Source: Pseudomonas gozinkensis
Lineage (GTDB): Bacteria > Pseudomonadota > Gammaproteobacteria > Pseudomonadales > Pseudomonadaceae
NCBI RefSeq assembly: GCF_014863585.1
Contig: NZ_CP062253.1
Coordinates: 4,959,001-5,023,000, forward strand
Length of the DNA: 64,000 nt
Direction: 5' to 3'
Made by a program: the position numbers and the translations under genes. The notes under the pieces were generated by a model that was given only the letters and a program-made list of their open reading frames with translations, was not told the DNA's origin and did no database searches. Positions 52,023-60,947 of the stretch are shown one piece after another; position 1 is the first letter of the stretch; each line of letters opens with the position of its first letter.

Positions 52023-52112
52023 TGTGGGAGCGGGCTTGCCCGCGATAGCGGTAGTCCAATCAACATTAATGTCGAATGTGCTGACGACATCGCGGGCAAG
52101 CCCGCTCCCACA
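52023..52112. repeat. REP pair (CGGGCTTGCCCG type)
   Basis: GTGGGAGCGGGCTTGCCCGCGA and its inverse are separated by ~45 bases. Confidence 0.75.
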
Positions 52113-52134
52113 ATTTTTCGGATGTTGCGTAAAG

Positions 52135-53454
52135 TCAATTCAACTGCAACGTCTCGTTGAACTGACTGATCGCATCCACCACATGCCGCGAACCCTGCTG
52201 AATTTCCCGGATCGCGTCGCCCGCCTCGTTCGCCAGTTCCACCCCGAGCCCGGTGCGGCTCAGGCTCGACTGCATGCTCGACACCGCGCTCAACGACAGC
52301 TCATGGTTCTTGCGCACCACATCGACGATCTCCAGGGTCGCCTGACTGGTCCGCGCCGCGAGGCTGCGCACTTCGTCCGCCACCACCGCAAAACCGCGTC
52401 CGTGCTCACCCGCCCGCGCCGCCTCGATGGCCGCGTTGAGCGCCAGCAGGTTGGTCTGGTCGGCAATTCCGCGAATGGTCTGGACGATGGTGCCGATGAT
52501 GTCCGATTGCTTGCTGACCGCATCGATACTCAGCGCCGCTTCGTTGAGGTCGCGGGAAATGTCCTGAATGATCTGCACCGTTTGCTGCACGACCTGTGAG
52601 CCTTTTTGCGCGCAGGCGTCGTTTTGTACCGAGGTGCTGTGGGCCGATTCCGCAGCGGTCTGCAAGGTGGTCATCTGGTGGGTGATATCGCTGGCGAACT
52701 TCACCACTTTGTACAACCGGCCCTTGGCGTCGAACAGCGGGTTGTACGAGGCTTCAAGGTAAACGGTTTGCCCGGACTTGTTCTTGCGCTCGAAGCGGTG
52801 CGAGTGATATTCGCCGCGATTGAGCGATGCCCAGAACGCCTTGTACTGCGCAGACTCGGCTTCGAGGCGATGACAGAACAGACTGTGATGGTGGCCGACG
52901 ACTTCATTAAGCGAGTACTGCATGGTCTTGAGAAAGTTATCGTTGGCCGTGATCACATTGCCTTCCGGGGTGAACTCGATCACTGCCATCGAGCGGCTGA
53001 TTGCAGCAAGCATGCTTTCCTCTTCATGCTCCTTGTTCACCCGCGCAGTGATATCCGACGCCACTTTGATCACACTGCGAACCTGTTTATCCGGGCCATA
53101 CACCGGCATGTAACTGGCTTCGAGCCAGATCTCCCGACCGCTTTTGTTCAAGCGCAGGAATGTTCCGCTGATCGGTTCGCCACGGGCCAGGTCACGCCAC
53201 AACTTGGCGTATTCCTCGCTGCGATAGAACGCTTCTTCACAAAAGATCCGGTGATGTTTGCCACGCACTTCATCGGCGCTGTAGCCCATGGTCTTGCAGA
53301 AGTTGTCATTTGCATCCAGAACGATGCCGTCGGGGGTGAATTCGATCATTGCCATCGAGCGGCTGATCGCCGCCAACTTGGCGTTGGCTTCGGTCAGGGC
53401 ACAACTGAAGCGTTCGATTTCCTGCAGGTCAGCCTTGTGATGTAGGTTGAACAT
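52135..53454 (-). CDS. Soluble PAS-PAS-MCP receptor, BdlA-like (second copy)
   Basis: A 439-residue paralogue of the gene at 20266-21585, of exactly the same length. It has no membrane helix. Two PAS domains ([10 protein letters not shown]...[21 protein letters not shown]...[11 protein letters not shown]) and a methyl-accepting tip [40 protein letters not shown]. BdlA-like dispersion or energy-sensing function is inferred from the architecture. Start ATG 53454 has GGAAGG-type sequence upstream. Confidence 0.82.
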   Translation of the reverse strand: MFNLHHKADLQEIERFSCALTEANAKLAAISRSMAMIEFTPDGIVLDANDNFCKTMGYSADEVRGKHHRIFCEEAFYRSEEYAKLWRDLARGEPISGTFLRLNKSGREIWLEASYMPVYGPDKQVRSVIKVASDITARVNKEHEEESMLAAISRSMAVIEFTPEGNVITANDNFLKTMQYSLNEVVGHHHSLFCHRLEAESAQYKAFWASLNRGEYHSHRFERKNKSGQTVYLEASYNPLFDAKGRLYKVVKFASDITHQMTTLQTAAESAHSTSVQNDACAQKGSQVVQQTVQIIQDISRDLNEAALSIDAVSKQSDIIGTIVQTIRGIADQTNLLALNAAIEAARAGEHGRGFAVVADEVRSLAARTSQATLEIVDVVRKNHELSLSAVSSMQSSLSRTGLGVELANEAGDAIREIQQGSRHVVDAISQFNETLQLN

Positions 53455-54042
53455 GTCTCTATCACCTTCCGCGCGGTCTTTTGATTTGATGAAAGTTCAG
53501 GTCTTTCAGAATCCACCACTACGATCCACAGAACAGGCACACGCATTCCTCCACGGGAGGAAGTTGTCAGGTGATAAACGATGATTAATCGGAGAGTCCA
53601 TGCAGCGACGCTCTAATCAAGACATCCTTCTCTTGATAGCCCGCAGGCGGGCCATTCCTAACGTGCAGAAGAACTTCCATTTAAAAACATGCTCCTTGTT
53701 GGTTCAGTGTCGGTGCCTTGGATTGCGCACTCTGGCAGCTTTGTTCACGGCTAACCGGTTGACGTCGAGGCGCATGGGATGGCGGTCGACATAGTTAGTT
53801 ACGTGTGAGCATAGACAGCGCAAAGCCTTGCGCAAGGCCACTAGTCGGCCAGTAACACGGGGAATTTGGACAAATAACGGACAAGAAACGGTTCAGCGAA
53901 TTTGTTTTGTTTGATCTACCGCTTTCGCGAGCAAGCTCGCTCCCACACAGTCCTGCGCATGTTCAGACAAGCGCAACACCTGTGGGAGCGAGCTTGCTCG
54001 CGAAGACGGAGTAACAGCCGCTACAGAAATACCGGAAACGAC
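53455..54042. other. Intergenic region with hairpins and an REP pair
   Basis: A ~590-base spacer. It holds palindromes GCCCGCAGGCGGGC (around 53640) and GCCTTGCGCAAGGC (53825-53838) and an REP pair at 53926-54004. A short frame at 53600-53794 has a GGAG nearby, but its composition is not gene-like and I do not annotate it. No clear sRNA promoter/terminator pair is seen. Confidence 0.5.
53926..54004. repeat. REP pair
   Basis: TTCGCGAGCAAGCTCGCTCCCAC and GTGGGAGCGAGCTTGCTCGCGAA, ~34 bases apart, directly behind the betaine-type binding-protein gene. Confidence 0.75.
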
Positions 54043-55056
54043 CTACAGACTCCCGCTCACCTTGTTCGCCACCTCACCCGGCACCCACGGCTTCCACACT
54101 TGCGGCTGATCGCGTAGAAACGCTTCGGCGACCTGGCGTGGTGGCTGGCGCTTCTCGCTCATCCCGGCCAGGGTCTGGTTCAGCAGATCGATCGGCAAAT
54201 CGACTTTCTCAAAGAACGTCACCAGCTCCGGATACTGCGCCTTGAACGGCGCCGACACGCCAATCGCCAGGCTCGCCGGCATCGAGCGAGTGCCTTTCGG
54301 ATTGGGGTTGCTGGCATCGGCCAGGGTTTTCCAGGCTTCAGCGTCGAACGGCGGCTCTTCCAGCTTCACCAGTTTGAAACGACCAAGCAGTGGCGTCGGC
54401 GACCAGTAGTAGAACAGCACCGGTTTGCCGCGCTTGATCGACGACGCCACCTCGGCATCCAGCGCTGCGCCGGAGCCGGTGCGGAAGTTGACGTAACTGT
54501 CGTTCAGCGCATAGGCCTTGAGCTTCTGGCTGTTGACGATTTCCGAGGTCCAGCCGGTCGGGCTGTTGAGGAAACGTCCGCGACTCGGGTCTTCCGGATC
54601 CTTGAACACATCCTTGTAGCGCGGCAGGTCGGCCACTGATTTCAGCTCCGGTGCCAGTGGTTTGATCCCGCGCTCCGGGTCGCCCTTGATCACGTATTCC
54701 GGCACCCACCAGCCTTCGGTGGCGCCCTTCACCGTGTCGCCAAGGCCGAACACCTTGCCCTCGGCAGCGGCCTTGACCCACGCCGGACTGCGCCCGGCCC
54801 ACTCTTCGCCGATCACCTGAATATCGTTTTTCGCCAGCGCAGCTTCCAGGCTGACGGTGCTGCCTGGCAGCGTATCGGTCGGATAGCCGTAGCCTTTTTC
54901 GACGATCAGACGCAGCACTTCGGTGATGAAACTGCCGCTTTCCCAGGTGATGTCGCCGAAGTGGATCGGCGCGGTTTTTTCCGCTGCCACGGCGTGGCCG
55001 GCCGTCAGGGTCAGGGCCAGCAGCGAACTGCCGAGCAGGGTTTTGATCGATCTCAT
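54043..55056 (-). CDS. OpuAC-type ABC transporter substrate-binding protein
   Basis: A 337-residue periplasmic binding protein for glycine betaine or related quaternary amines. Signal peptide SIKTLLGSSLLALTLTAGHAVAAEK. The WESGSFITEVLRLIVEKGYGYP, GTGAALDAE and LFYYWSPTPLL regions (aromatic residues for cation binding) match the OpuAC family. Its ATG at 55056 overlaps the stop of the ECF sigma gene (ATGA). No permease or ATPase gene is adjacent, which is unusual for such a protein. Confidence 0.88.
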   Translation of the reverse strand: MRSIKTLLGSSLLALTLTAGHAVAAEKTAPIHFGDITWESGSFITEVLRLIVEKGYGYPTDTLPGSTVSLEAALAKNDIQVIGEEWAGRSPAWVKAAAEGKVFGLGDTVKGATEGWWVPEYVIKGDPERGIKPLAPELKSVADLPRYKDVFKDPEDPSRGRFLNSPTGWTSEIVNSQKLKAYALNDSYVNFRTGSGAALDAEVASSIKRGKPVLFYYWSPTPLLGRFKLVKLEEPPFDAEAWKTLADASNPNPKGTRSMPASLAIGVSAPFKAQYPELVTFFEKVDLPIDLLNQTLAGMSEKRQPPRQVAEAFLRDQPQVWKPWVPGEVANKVSGSL

Positions 55057-55598
55057 GCGGACCTCTTGTTCTGGGAGGAAATCAGGGTTTGGTTGGCGCT
55101 GTGGCGGTTGCACAGGGCCTGGGAACGGGTCATGTACAGGCTCACCGAACGCTGGGAGATGCCCAGTTCGGCGGCGATTTGCGGGTAGGTCAGGCCGTCG
55201 ATACGGGCCAGCAGAAAGGTCGAGCGCACCTTGCCCGGCAGGCGCTGGAGTGTCCGGTCCAGTTGCTTGAGGCTCTGCGACAGGTCAGCGAGTTCTTCGG
55301 GGGACGGCACGTGGTCGAGGTCACTCCACTGCAATCGTTGCAGATGCCGACGCTCCAGATCGCTCCGCCGCCAGCGCTCATACAACAGGCGTTGGGCGAT
55401 GGTGGTAAGCAAGGCGCGGGGTTCGCGGATGGCGGTCAGGCCCGGGGCTTCGAGCAGTTGCGCGAAGGTTTCGGCGGCGATGTCTTCGGCGCTGGCTGCA
55501 TCGTTCGATTGCCGACGCACACGTGCGCACAACCATGGGTAATGGTCGCGGAACAACGTGTTCACATGATTGCGATGGGATGAGTCGGCGCCGGACAT
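55053..55598 (-). CDS. ECF sigma factor coupled to a substrate-binding protein
   Basis: A 181-residue ECF sigma factor. Region 2: DHYPWLCARVRRQSNDAASAEDIAAETFAQLLEAP; region 4: LKQLDRTLQRLPGKVRSTFLLARIDGLTYPQIAAELGISQRSVSLYMTRSQALC. It is FecI/PvdS-like in length. Neither FecR nor a TonB receptor adjoins it. ATG 55598 is preferred to one 20 codons upstream. The stop overlaps the next gene, so both proteins are made together. Confidence 0.87.
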   Translation of the reverse strand: MSGADSSHRNHVNTLFRDHYPWLCARVRRQSNDAASAEDIAAETFAQLLEAPGLTAIREPRALLTTIAQRLLYERWRRSDLERRHLQRLQWSDLDHVPSPEELADLSQSLKQLDRTLQRLPGKVRSTFLLARIDGLTYPQIAAELGISQRSVSLYMTRSQALCNRHSANQTLISSQNKRSA

Positions 55599-55725
55599 GG
55601 GGGCTCCTTGATAAAGGGTCGCTGAATGTCCGGTCGTCCGGTGGCGCGATCCTAGCAAGGTGCCTTATGCGTTAAAAATACTTAAAAAGAATTTTTATAT
55701 TCCATTAGCGAATTACAAGAAGCTG

Positions 55726-56517
55726 CTAGCGCAAGCGGCCATAACCCAGTTCTTCGGCCTCCGTCTGGTAATCCAGCAGGACGAGGTAATCGCTTTCGCT
55801 GGCGGGCAGGACTTCGGGCAAACCGAGGATGCGGGCCACGTCGGGCAGGTCTTGAAGACTGCGGTTCATGGCCCGGCGCAACTGCTCGATCTGTTCGTCC
55901 GTCGTGCTGGCCGCGGTGATGAAGGGCAAGGTCGGGCTGAGCGCACTGCGTGCCACCACCCGCAATCCGCTGATCTCTTCGGCGGCGTGCTGCGCCAGAT
56001 ACGCAAAGGTCACGCTGTCGATGGCCGCCAGATCGGCGTGGCGTTCGCGTAACCAGCGCAGGCTCTCGCGATGGCCGCCACTGATGCCGACCGAAGCGAA
56101 AAACTGGCCATCCCGATGCAATGGAGCCAGGCGCTGACGAAACAGGTTCATGCCGCTGTTGGAATCTTCGCTGTTGATCACCCCGCGACTGTCGAAGAAC
56201 TCCGCCAGACTGCGACGCGGATCATCGGCGCGGGCGAGGATCAGGCTGCAATGGTTGCCGGCGCTGGCGTCCGGCAATTCGTAGCGCGGACGGCCGACAA
56301 TCCTCACCTGCCCGCGCAACGCGGTCATCAGCGGATAGCCGCAGGTCTGGGTCAGCAACAACTCAGGCGAACGCCAGAGTTCGAGCAATGACAGACCGTC
56401 GGCATCGAGCCGCGCACGGCCGAGGTGTTCAAGAGTCCGCGCCAGCCACTGCTCGTTCGCCGCGCGAATCGGCTCGGGTGCGATGTACATCAACAGCTCT
56501 GCGTAACCTGACGTCAT
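55726..56517 (-). CDS. PhnD-like phosphonate/phosphite-type binding protein lacking a signal peptide
   Basis: A 263-residue protein of the PhnD-type periplasmic-binding family. LTQTCGYPLMTAL, EFFDSRGVINSEDSNSGMNLFR and ASVGISGGHRESLRWLRERHADLAAIDSVTFAYLAQ are typical. The N-terminus MTSGYAELLMYIAPEPI has no export signal, so it is predicted cytosolic and may be a sensor rather than a transport component. It follows the desaturase gene by only seven bases on the same strand. Confidence 0.8.
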   Translation of the reverse strand: MTSGYAELLMYIAPEPIRAANEQWLARTLEHLGRARLDADGLSLLELWRSPELLLTQTCGYPLMTALRGQVRIVGRPRYELPDASAGNHCSLILARADDPRRSLAEFFDSRGVINSEDSNSGMNLFRQRLAPLHRDGQFFASVGISGGHRESLRWLRERHADLAAIDSVTFAYLAQHAAEEISGLRVVARSALSPTLPFITAASTTDEQIEQLRRAMNRSLQDLPDVARILGLPEVLPASESDYLVLLDYQTEAEELGYGRLR

Positions 56518-56524
56518 GGTGGCC

Positions 56525-57466
56525 TCAAATAAACGGATGCTGCGGGCTGTCGATCGGCTTGATGCCGTATCGGCGCCACAATTGCCCATAACCTTGCACC
56601 AGAAAACCACCGCTGCGCGCCACCCATTGCTCCCGGCGCATGCGGTAGACCTTGGGCAAGTCGTACCACGAAAGCTTCGGCAAATCGTGGTGCACCAGAT
56701 GGAAATTCAGGTTCAGGAACAGCCAGCGCCACGGCCATCCGGCTTCGTTGAGCACCGTGCGCTGTTCCGGTTTCTCATGCGGTCGGTGTTCATAGTAGGA
56801 GCGGATCATCGCGATCGACAACGCCGGCACGCTGATCAAAAAAAGGTAATGCCAGATCGGCAACACACTGTAGCGGGCGATGAAAAACAGCATCAGCACG
56901 GTCAGGACGCCGTGGGTCAGCCACATCCGCCAGGCCTGGCGCTCACCGTTTTTCAGGCGTTGCAGTTCTTCACTGGCCAGCGCGAGCAACGCCAGCGGTG
57001 CGCCTATTGCGAAACGGCCGAGAACGGTCTTGTTCAGCCAGTGCAGGCTGCGTTCGAACAGCGAACTGCCCTGCCAGCGTTCGGCACTCAGGTAACGGCT
57101 TTCGGGATCGACGTCGGGAATCGTCAGGTCTTCATCGCGATGGTGCTGCAAATGGCTGTCGCGATAGAGCGTGTAGGGATACCACACCGCAAATGGCGCA
57201 TAGCCGAGGACTTTGTTGACGAAGGCCCAGCGCGTCGGATGACCGTGGAGCAATTCGTGCTGCACCGACAGCCACAGCACCAGTAACGGAATCAGCAGCA
57301 ACGTGCTCCACCAGAGGCCGAGCCATCCGCTGCCCAGCACAATCGCGAACCAGCCGCCGTACACGCCGATCAGCAGCAGCCAGGTCGGCCACTCGGTGCG
57401 GGCGGTGAAACGCTGGCGCAGGGTTTCGATCTGTTGACGATGGGCATCGTCGAAATAATGGGACAT
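56525..57466 (-). CDS. Membrane fatty acid desaturase
   Basis: A 313-residue membrane-bound desaturase of the FA_desaturase superfamily. Three histidine boxes: HELLHGH, HLQHH and HLVHHD; ~four helices. It introduces a double bond in acyl or related chains with di-iron and O2. The gene is followed closely by the PhnD-like gene. GGAG or similar precedes ATG 57466. The exact lipid substrate is unknown. Confidence 0.86.
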   Translation of the reverse strand: MSHYFDDAHRQQIETLRQRFTARTEWPTWLLLIGVYGGWFAIVLGSGWLGLWWSTLLLIPLLVLWLSVQHELLHGHPTRWAFVNKVLGYAPFAVWYPYTLYRDSHLQHHRDEDLTIPDVDPESRYLSAERWQGSSLFERSLHWLNKTVLGRFAIGAPLALLALASEELQRLKNGERQAWRMWLTHGVLTVLMLFFIARYSVLPIWHYLFLISVPALSIAMIRSYYEHRPHEKPEQRTVLNEAGWPWRWLFLNLNFHLVHHDLPKLSWYDLPKVYRMRREQWVARSGGFLVQGYGQLWRRYGIKPIDSPQHPFI

Positions 57467-57559
57467 GGCGTGGCTCGGAACGAGGGTCTGATCGTTCTGT
57501 GCAACACCAACGGGAAATCTTGCAGATTATTTTTGCGGGCTGTTTTCAAGGGCAAGACA

Positions 57560-57579
57560 GGAGCCCGGATCCGGGCTCC
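57560..57579 (-). terminator. 20-base perfect palindrome behind the lysine-rich small gene
   Basis: GGAGCCCGGATCCGGGCTCC is fully self-complementary. It lies 12 bases behind the stop of the small gene on the minus strand, followed by TGTCTTGC, a moderate tail. Confidence 0.55.
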
Positions 57580-57591
57580 CGAAAGGCGTGA

Positions 57592-57702
57592 TCAGTGACC
57601 AAAAATGTCGACTTTCTTCGCCCTTTTCTCGTGGCGTTTCTCGATGGCGGTCTTGGCCGGTTTTTTCTTCGCGGCTTTCTTCGAATCCATACCTTTGGAC
57701 AT
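57592..57702 (-). CDS. 36-residue lysine-rich small protein
   Basis: The sequence MSKGMDSKKAAKKKPAKTA begins a peptide of 36 residues that ends KKVDIFGH; ~13 lysines. It has a histone-H1-like basic composition and may bind nucleic acid. I recall such short conserved proteins in Pseudomonas, but they have no known function. ATG 57702 was selected because the upstream in-frame extension lacks typical codon use. Confidence 0.6.
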   Translation of the reverse strand: MSKGMDSKKAAKKKPAKTAIEKRHEKRAKKVDIFGH

Positions 57703-57803
57703 GATGCGTACTCCACTCAGAGGGGATGTGAGATCAGGTATACACCTATCCCGGCGAGCACGTTGTTTTATAATCCGCGGCTTTTGCACCGGCAGTCCGA
57801 TTC

Positions 57804-58220
57804 ATGACCGACATCCGTTACAGCCAGCTCGACGACCTGTCCTGGCCCTTGATGAACAAGTTCTACCGCCAGCATCAATCGTCGATGAAAGCGGTGCGCG
57901 AGGCGCAATTGTGGGTGGCGCGGAAGGATGAGATTGTTGCCGCGCTGTGCCTGCGGCCGGTGTCGGGCGGGCATTGGCTGACCGGGTTGTTCGTCGACCC
58001 GGCCTGTCGCGAACAGGGCGTCGCGGCGCAATTGATTGCCGAAGCGGTGAAAGACGTCGAGGCGCCGGTGTGGCTGTTCTGCCACCCGGACTTGCGCGGT
58101 TTCTACGAGCGGCGCGGCTTCACTTTCGACCCCGCCCTGCCTCAGGCGATGGCCGAGCGCTTGAGCCGTTATGCACGGAGCAAGCCGATGATTGCCATGG
58201 AGCTTTTTGCACGTCGGTGA
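57804..58220 (+). CDS. GNAT-family N-acetyltransferase
   Basis: A 138-residue short GNAT. LFVDPACREQGVAAQLIAEAV (CoA motif) and WLFCHPDLRGFYERRGFTF support it. It is divergent from the lysine-rich small gene, ~100 bases away. Substrate unknown. Confidence 0.82.
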   Translation: MTDIRYSQLDDLSWPLMNKFYRQHQSSMKAVREAQLWVARKDEIVAALCLRPVSGGHWLTGLFVDPACREQGVAAQLIAEAVKDVEAPVWLFCHPDLRGFYERRGFTFDPALPQAMAERLSRYARSKPMIAMELFARR

Positions 58221-58227
58221 TCCCCCT

Positions 58228-58330
58228 GTGGGAGCGAGCTTGCTCGCGAATGCGGTCCATCAGCTACGAATAAATTGACTGACATTCCGCTATCGTCGGA
58301 ACGCCGCCCGGAGCAAGCTCGCTCCCACAG
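58228..58330. repeat. REP pair with a variant second copy
   Basis: The first unit, GTGGGAGCGAGCTTGCTCGCGA, is canonical. The second, on the other strand, ends in the longer ATCGTCGGAACGCCGCCCGG tail followed by AGCAAGCTCGCTCCCAC. Confidence 0.7.
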
Positions 58331-58332
58331 GT

Positions 58333-58872
58333 TCAGTCGTCGGCGTTGGGATCGAGATCCGGAAACATCACTTCGGTGAAACCGAACTTGCTGAAATCGG
58401 TAATGCGCGACGGGTAAAGGCGCCCGATCAGGTGATCGCATTCATGCTGCACCACCCGCGCATGGAAGCCTGAGGCCACGCGCACGATCGGCTCGCCCTT
58501 GGGATCGACGCCTTCGTAGCGGATCTGCTGATAACGGTCCACCGCGCCGCGCAGGCCCGGCACTGACAGGCAGCCTTCGAAGCCCTCTTCCATCAAGGGA
58601 CTCAACGGCGTGATCAGCGGATTGATCAGGATCGTCTGCGGCACGGCTTCGGCATCCGGGTAGCGTTCGCTGTACTCGAAACCGAAGATCACCAGTTGTA
58701 GATCGACACCGATCTGCGGCGCGGCCAGACCGACCCCGCCGACGCTTTCCATGGTCTGGAACATGTCGTCGATCAGTTGCCAAAGCTCGGGACTGTCGAG
58801 CATTTCGGCGGGCACTGGCGGGGCGATGCGCAGCAGGCGTTCGTCGCCCATCTTCAGGATTTCACGGATCAT
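58333..58872 (-). CDS. def: Peptide deformylase
   Basis: A 179-residue metallo-enzyme that removes the N-formyl group from nascent proteins. Motif 1 GVGLAAPQ (46-53 region), motif 2 EGCLSVP with C101, motif 3 QHECDH with H143 and H147: all metal ligands are intact. It is probably a secondary copy, since def usually sits beside fmt. It follows the YihY gene with a two-base gap, likely in one operon. Confidence 0.95.
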   Translation of the reverse strand: MIREILKMGDERLLRIAPPVPAEMLDSPELWQLIDDMFQTMESVGGVGLAAPQIGVDLQLVIFGFEYSERYPDAEAVPQTILINPLITPLSPLMEEGFEGCLSVPGLRGAVDRYQQIRYEGVDPKGEPIVRVASGFHARVVQHECDHLIGRLYPSRITDFSKFGFTEVMFPDLDPNADD

Positions 58873-58874
58873 GA

Positions 58875-59825
58875 TCAGGCTTCGTCAGTGTTCGGCTTGA
58901 GCGAATGATCGCGCCCGAGACCGGAAACGTGTTGTTTGGGATGTTCATCGAGTTCGCCGGGGACTTTCTCGCCCGGATCCTTGCCCTCGCTGGACATGTG
59001 TTCGATCACCGCGTTCATCTCCGCACCGAGCAACAACACGGCGGCGGAAATGTAGAAATACAGCAACAGCACGATGATCGCACCGATGCTGCCATACATG
59101 GCGTTGTAGTTGGCGAACGTCTTGACGTAAAACGCGAAACCCAGGGACGCGATGATCCACACCACCACCGCCAGCACCGAGCCCGGCGTGATGAAGCGGA
59201 ATTCCTGTTTGACGTCCGGCATCACGTAGTAGATCAGCGCAACGGCTACCATCATCAGGATAACGATCACCGGCCAGCGGGCGATGGTCCACAGGGTGAC
59301 GATGACTTCTTCCAGCCCCACCTGCGCGGCGATCCAGCCCATCACCTGCGGCCCGAGCACCATCAGCGCAGCGGCCACCAGCAACATGCCGGCGATGCCG
59401 ACGGTGTAGATGACCGACAGCGGAAAACGCTTCCACAGGGGCCGGCCCTCGACCACATCGTAGGCGGCGTTCATCGCGCTCATCATCAGGCGCACGCCAG
59501 CGGACGCGGTGTACAGGGCGACGACGATACCCACGGACAGCAGACCGCCCTTGGATTGCTGCAACTGGTCGATCACCGGGTTGACCTGCTCCAGCGCCTG
59601 GGGCGGCAACACCAGTTCCGATTGCAGGCGCAGCCAGGAGAAAAAGTCCGGCAGGTGCAGGAAGCCGATCAGGGCAATCAGGAACAGAATGAACGGGAAC
59701 AGCGAGAACAGCATCTGGTAGGCCAGTGCCGAGGCATAGGTCGACATCTCGTCGTCGACGAATTCGGTGACCGTGCGCACCATCACCCGGTGCAGGGGCA
59801 GACCTTTCATGTCGGGGAAAATCAT
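58875..59825 (-). CDS. YihY/BrkB-family inner-membrane protein
   Basis: A 316-residue membrane protein with six helices. The [22 protein letters not shown] block, the [15 protein letters not shown] segment and [31 protein letters not shown] are typical of the YihY (UPF0761) family, once misannotated as ribonuclease BN. Function unsettled. ATG 59825 has a GGAG eight bases upstream. The C-terminal 35 residues are polar and acidic. Confidence 0.88.
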   Translation of the reverse strand: MIFPDMKGLPLHRVMVRTVTEFVDDEMSTYASALAYQMLFSLFPFILFLIALIGFLHLPDFFSWLRLQSELVLPPQALEQVNPVIDQLQQSKGGLLSVGIVVALYTASAGVRLMMSAMNAAYDVVEGRPLWKRFPLSVIYTVGIAGMLLVAAALMVLGPQVMGWIAAQVGLEEVIVTLWTIARWPVIVILMMVAVALIYYVMPDVKQEFRFITPGSVLAVVVWIIASLGFAFYVKTFANYNAMYGSIGAIIVLLLYFYISAAVLLLGAEMNAVIEHMSSEGKDPGEKVPGELDEHPKQHVSGLGRDHSLKPNTDEA

Positions 59826-59953
59826 TCGCGTCTCCTTTCGCCGCAAAACAGGTTGAAGTCGTGGCGACTCAGGGGCCGTTTTTCTCTCATCAAAGTAGCT
59901 TACTTGGCGACTTTGAAACACTGTGATCCGTGACCGCATGTGAGCGGGATACG

Positions 59954-59977
59954 AAAACGGCCATCCTTGGATGGCCG
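59954..59977 (-). terminator. Terminator downstream of csbD gene
   Basis: On the minus strand, CGGCCATCC and GGATGGCCG form a stem followed by TTTTCG, behind the CsbD stop. Confidence 0.65.
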
Positions 59978-60002
59978 CTTCGCTGTTTCGTTCAAGGCCT
60001 GA

Positions 60003-60194
60003 TCAAGCCTTGTCGACGCCTTTCTTGATCGCGTCCTTGGCTTTGCCCACCGCTTGCTGGGCCTCGCCTTTCTTCTCTTGCACTTTGCCTTCGGCCTGCA
60101 GTTTGGTGTTGTCGGTGGCTTTGCCGACACCTTGCTTGATGTTGCCGACGGCTTCGTTGGCCATGCCTTTCACTTTATCGCCTGTGCTACTCAT
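60003..60194 (-). CDS. CsbD-family stress protein
   Basis: A 63-residue hydrophilic protein, GDKVKGMANEAVGNIKQGVGKAT followed by a lysine/glutamine-rich helix, the CsbD pattern. Such genes are induced by general stress; the mechanism is unknown. GGAG lies eight bases before ATG 60194. A terminator follows. Confidence 0.88.
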   Translation of the reverse strand: MSSTGDKVKGMANEAVGNIKQGVGKATDNTKLQAEGKVQEKKGEAQQAVGKAKDAIKKGVDKA

Positions 60195-60392
60195 GGTGTT
60201 TCTCCTTGATGCATTAACGGGGAAAAGTCAGTACGTAATGATTGACTGGCCCGGTTTGCGCCAAGTTTCATTTATTTTCAGGGCTTCATTTCGTCGTCAC
60301 GAGCAGGTTGGGCTTTATGTTTGCGAGCGTACCCCCGAGAATGCCCACCATAAGGGCGCCAGGCGCCACAGAACCGATCCCGCAGGAATGTT

Positions 60393-60770
60393 ATGAAACT
60401 CGATAAAAAGCAGGCCATCGCCCGTCGCAACCAGGAACTGGGCGGTGCCGTGCTCGGCACCAACAACTGCCACTTCGCCGAACTGAACCGCAACCGCAAC
60501 ATCTGGTGGTTCGATTTGCCGGTGTCGCGCCTGGCGATCGGTCAGTACGAGTGGATTCACCTGTTGATGCACACCCCGGCCACCGACGAACTGCTGCACC
60601 TGAAAGTGCCGACCGTGTTCCTGCGCGAGAAGCTCGAAGGCCTGGTGATCCGCAACGAAGGCAAGCGCAAGGCGGCACTGAGCCTGGAACTGAGCGCCGA
60701 CAAGGACTCGTACCTGCAGGACATGCGCCCGGCGGGCACCAACGTGAACTTCGCGCCGTTCCGCCAATAA
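60393..60770 (+). CDS. Conserved hypothetical protein
   Basis: A 125-residue soluble protein, MKLDKKQAIARRNQELGG. The WWFDLPVSRLAIGQYEWIHLLMH and LREKLEGLVIRNEGKRKAALSLELSA blocks look well ordered, but I do not recognise a domain. AGGAATGTT precedes ATG 60393. GC-rich codon use fits the local chromosome. A large inverted repeat follows. Confidence 0.6.
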   Translation: MKLDKKQAIARRNQELGGAVLGTNNCHFAELNRNRNIWWFDLPVSRLAIGQYEWIHLLMHTPATDELLHLKVPTVFLREKLEGLVIRNEGKRKAALSLELSADKDSYLQDMRPAGTNVNFAPFRQ

Positions 60771-60782
60771 GACACTCAAGCT

Positions 60783-60893
60783 GATCGTTCCCACGCTCTG
60801 CGTGGGAATGCCGCCCCGGACGCTCCGCGTCCAGCACGACAGGGACGCAGAGCGTCCCGGGATGCGTTACCACGCGGAGCGTGGGAACGATCA
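60783..60893. repeat. Large inverted repeat with GTTCCCACGC termini (second copy)
   Basis: A second, diverged copy of the element at 41243-41378, with the same GATCGTTCCCACGC ends in inverse orientation and internal GACGCTCCGCGTC/GACGCAGAGCGTC pairs. Confidence 0.75.
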
Positions 60894-60914
60894 AGCCGAT
60901 CAAGCAGCAAACCA

Positions 60915-60947
60915 ACAAAAAGCCCCGCATCTGCGGGGCTTTTTGTT
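60915..60947. terminator. Bidirectional intrinsic terminator behind fadD1
   Basis: ACAAAAAGCCCCGCA / TGCGGGGCTTTTTGT with a very short loop. It serves fadD1 (minus) and the hypothetical gene (plus). Confidence 0.88.

Noticed and set aside
53600..53794. Possible 64-residue protein after GGAG
   Set aside because: The residue composition is not protein-like, it overlaps palindromes (GCCCGCAGGCGGGC), and I recognise no family. It is more likely part of a non-coding spacer.
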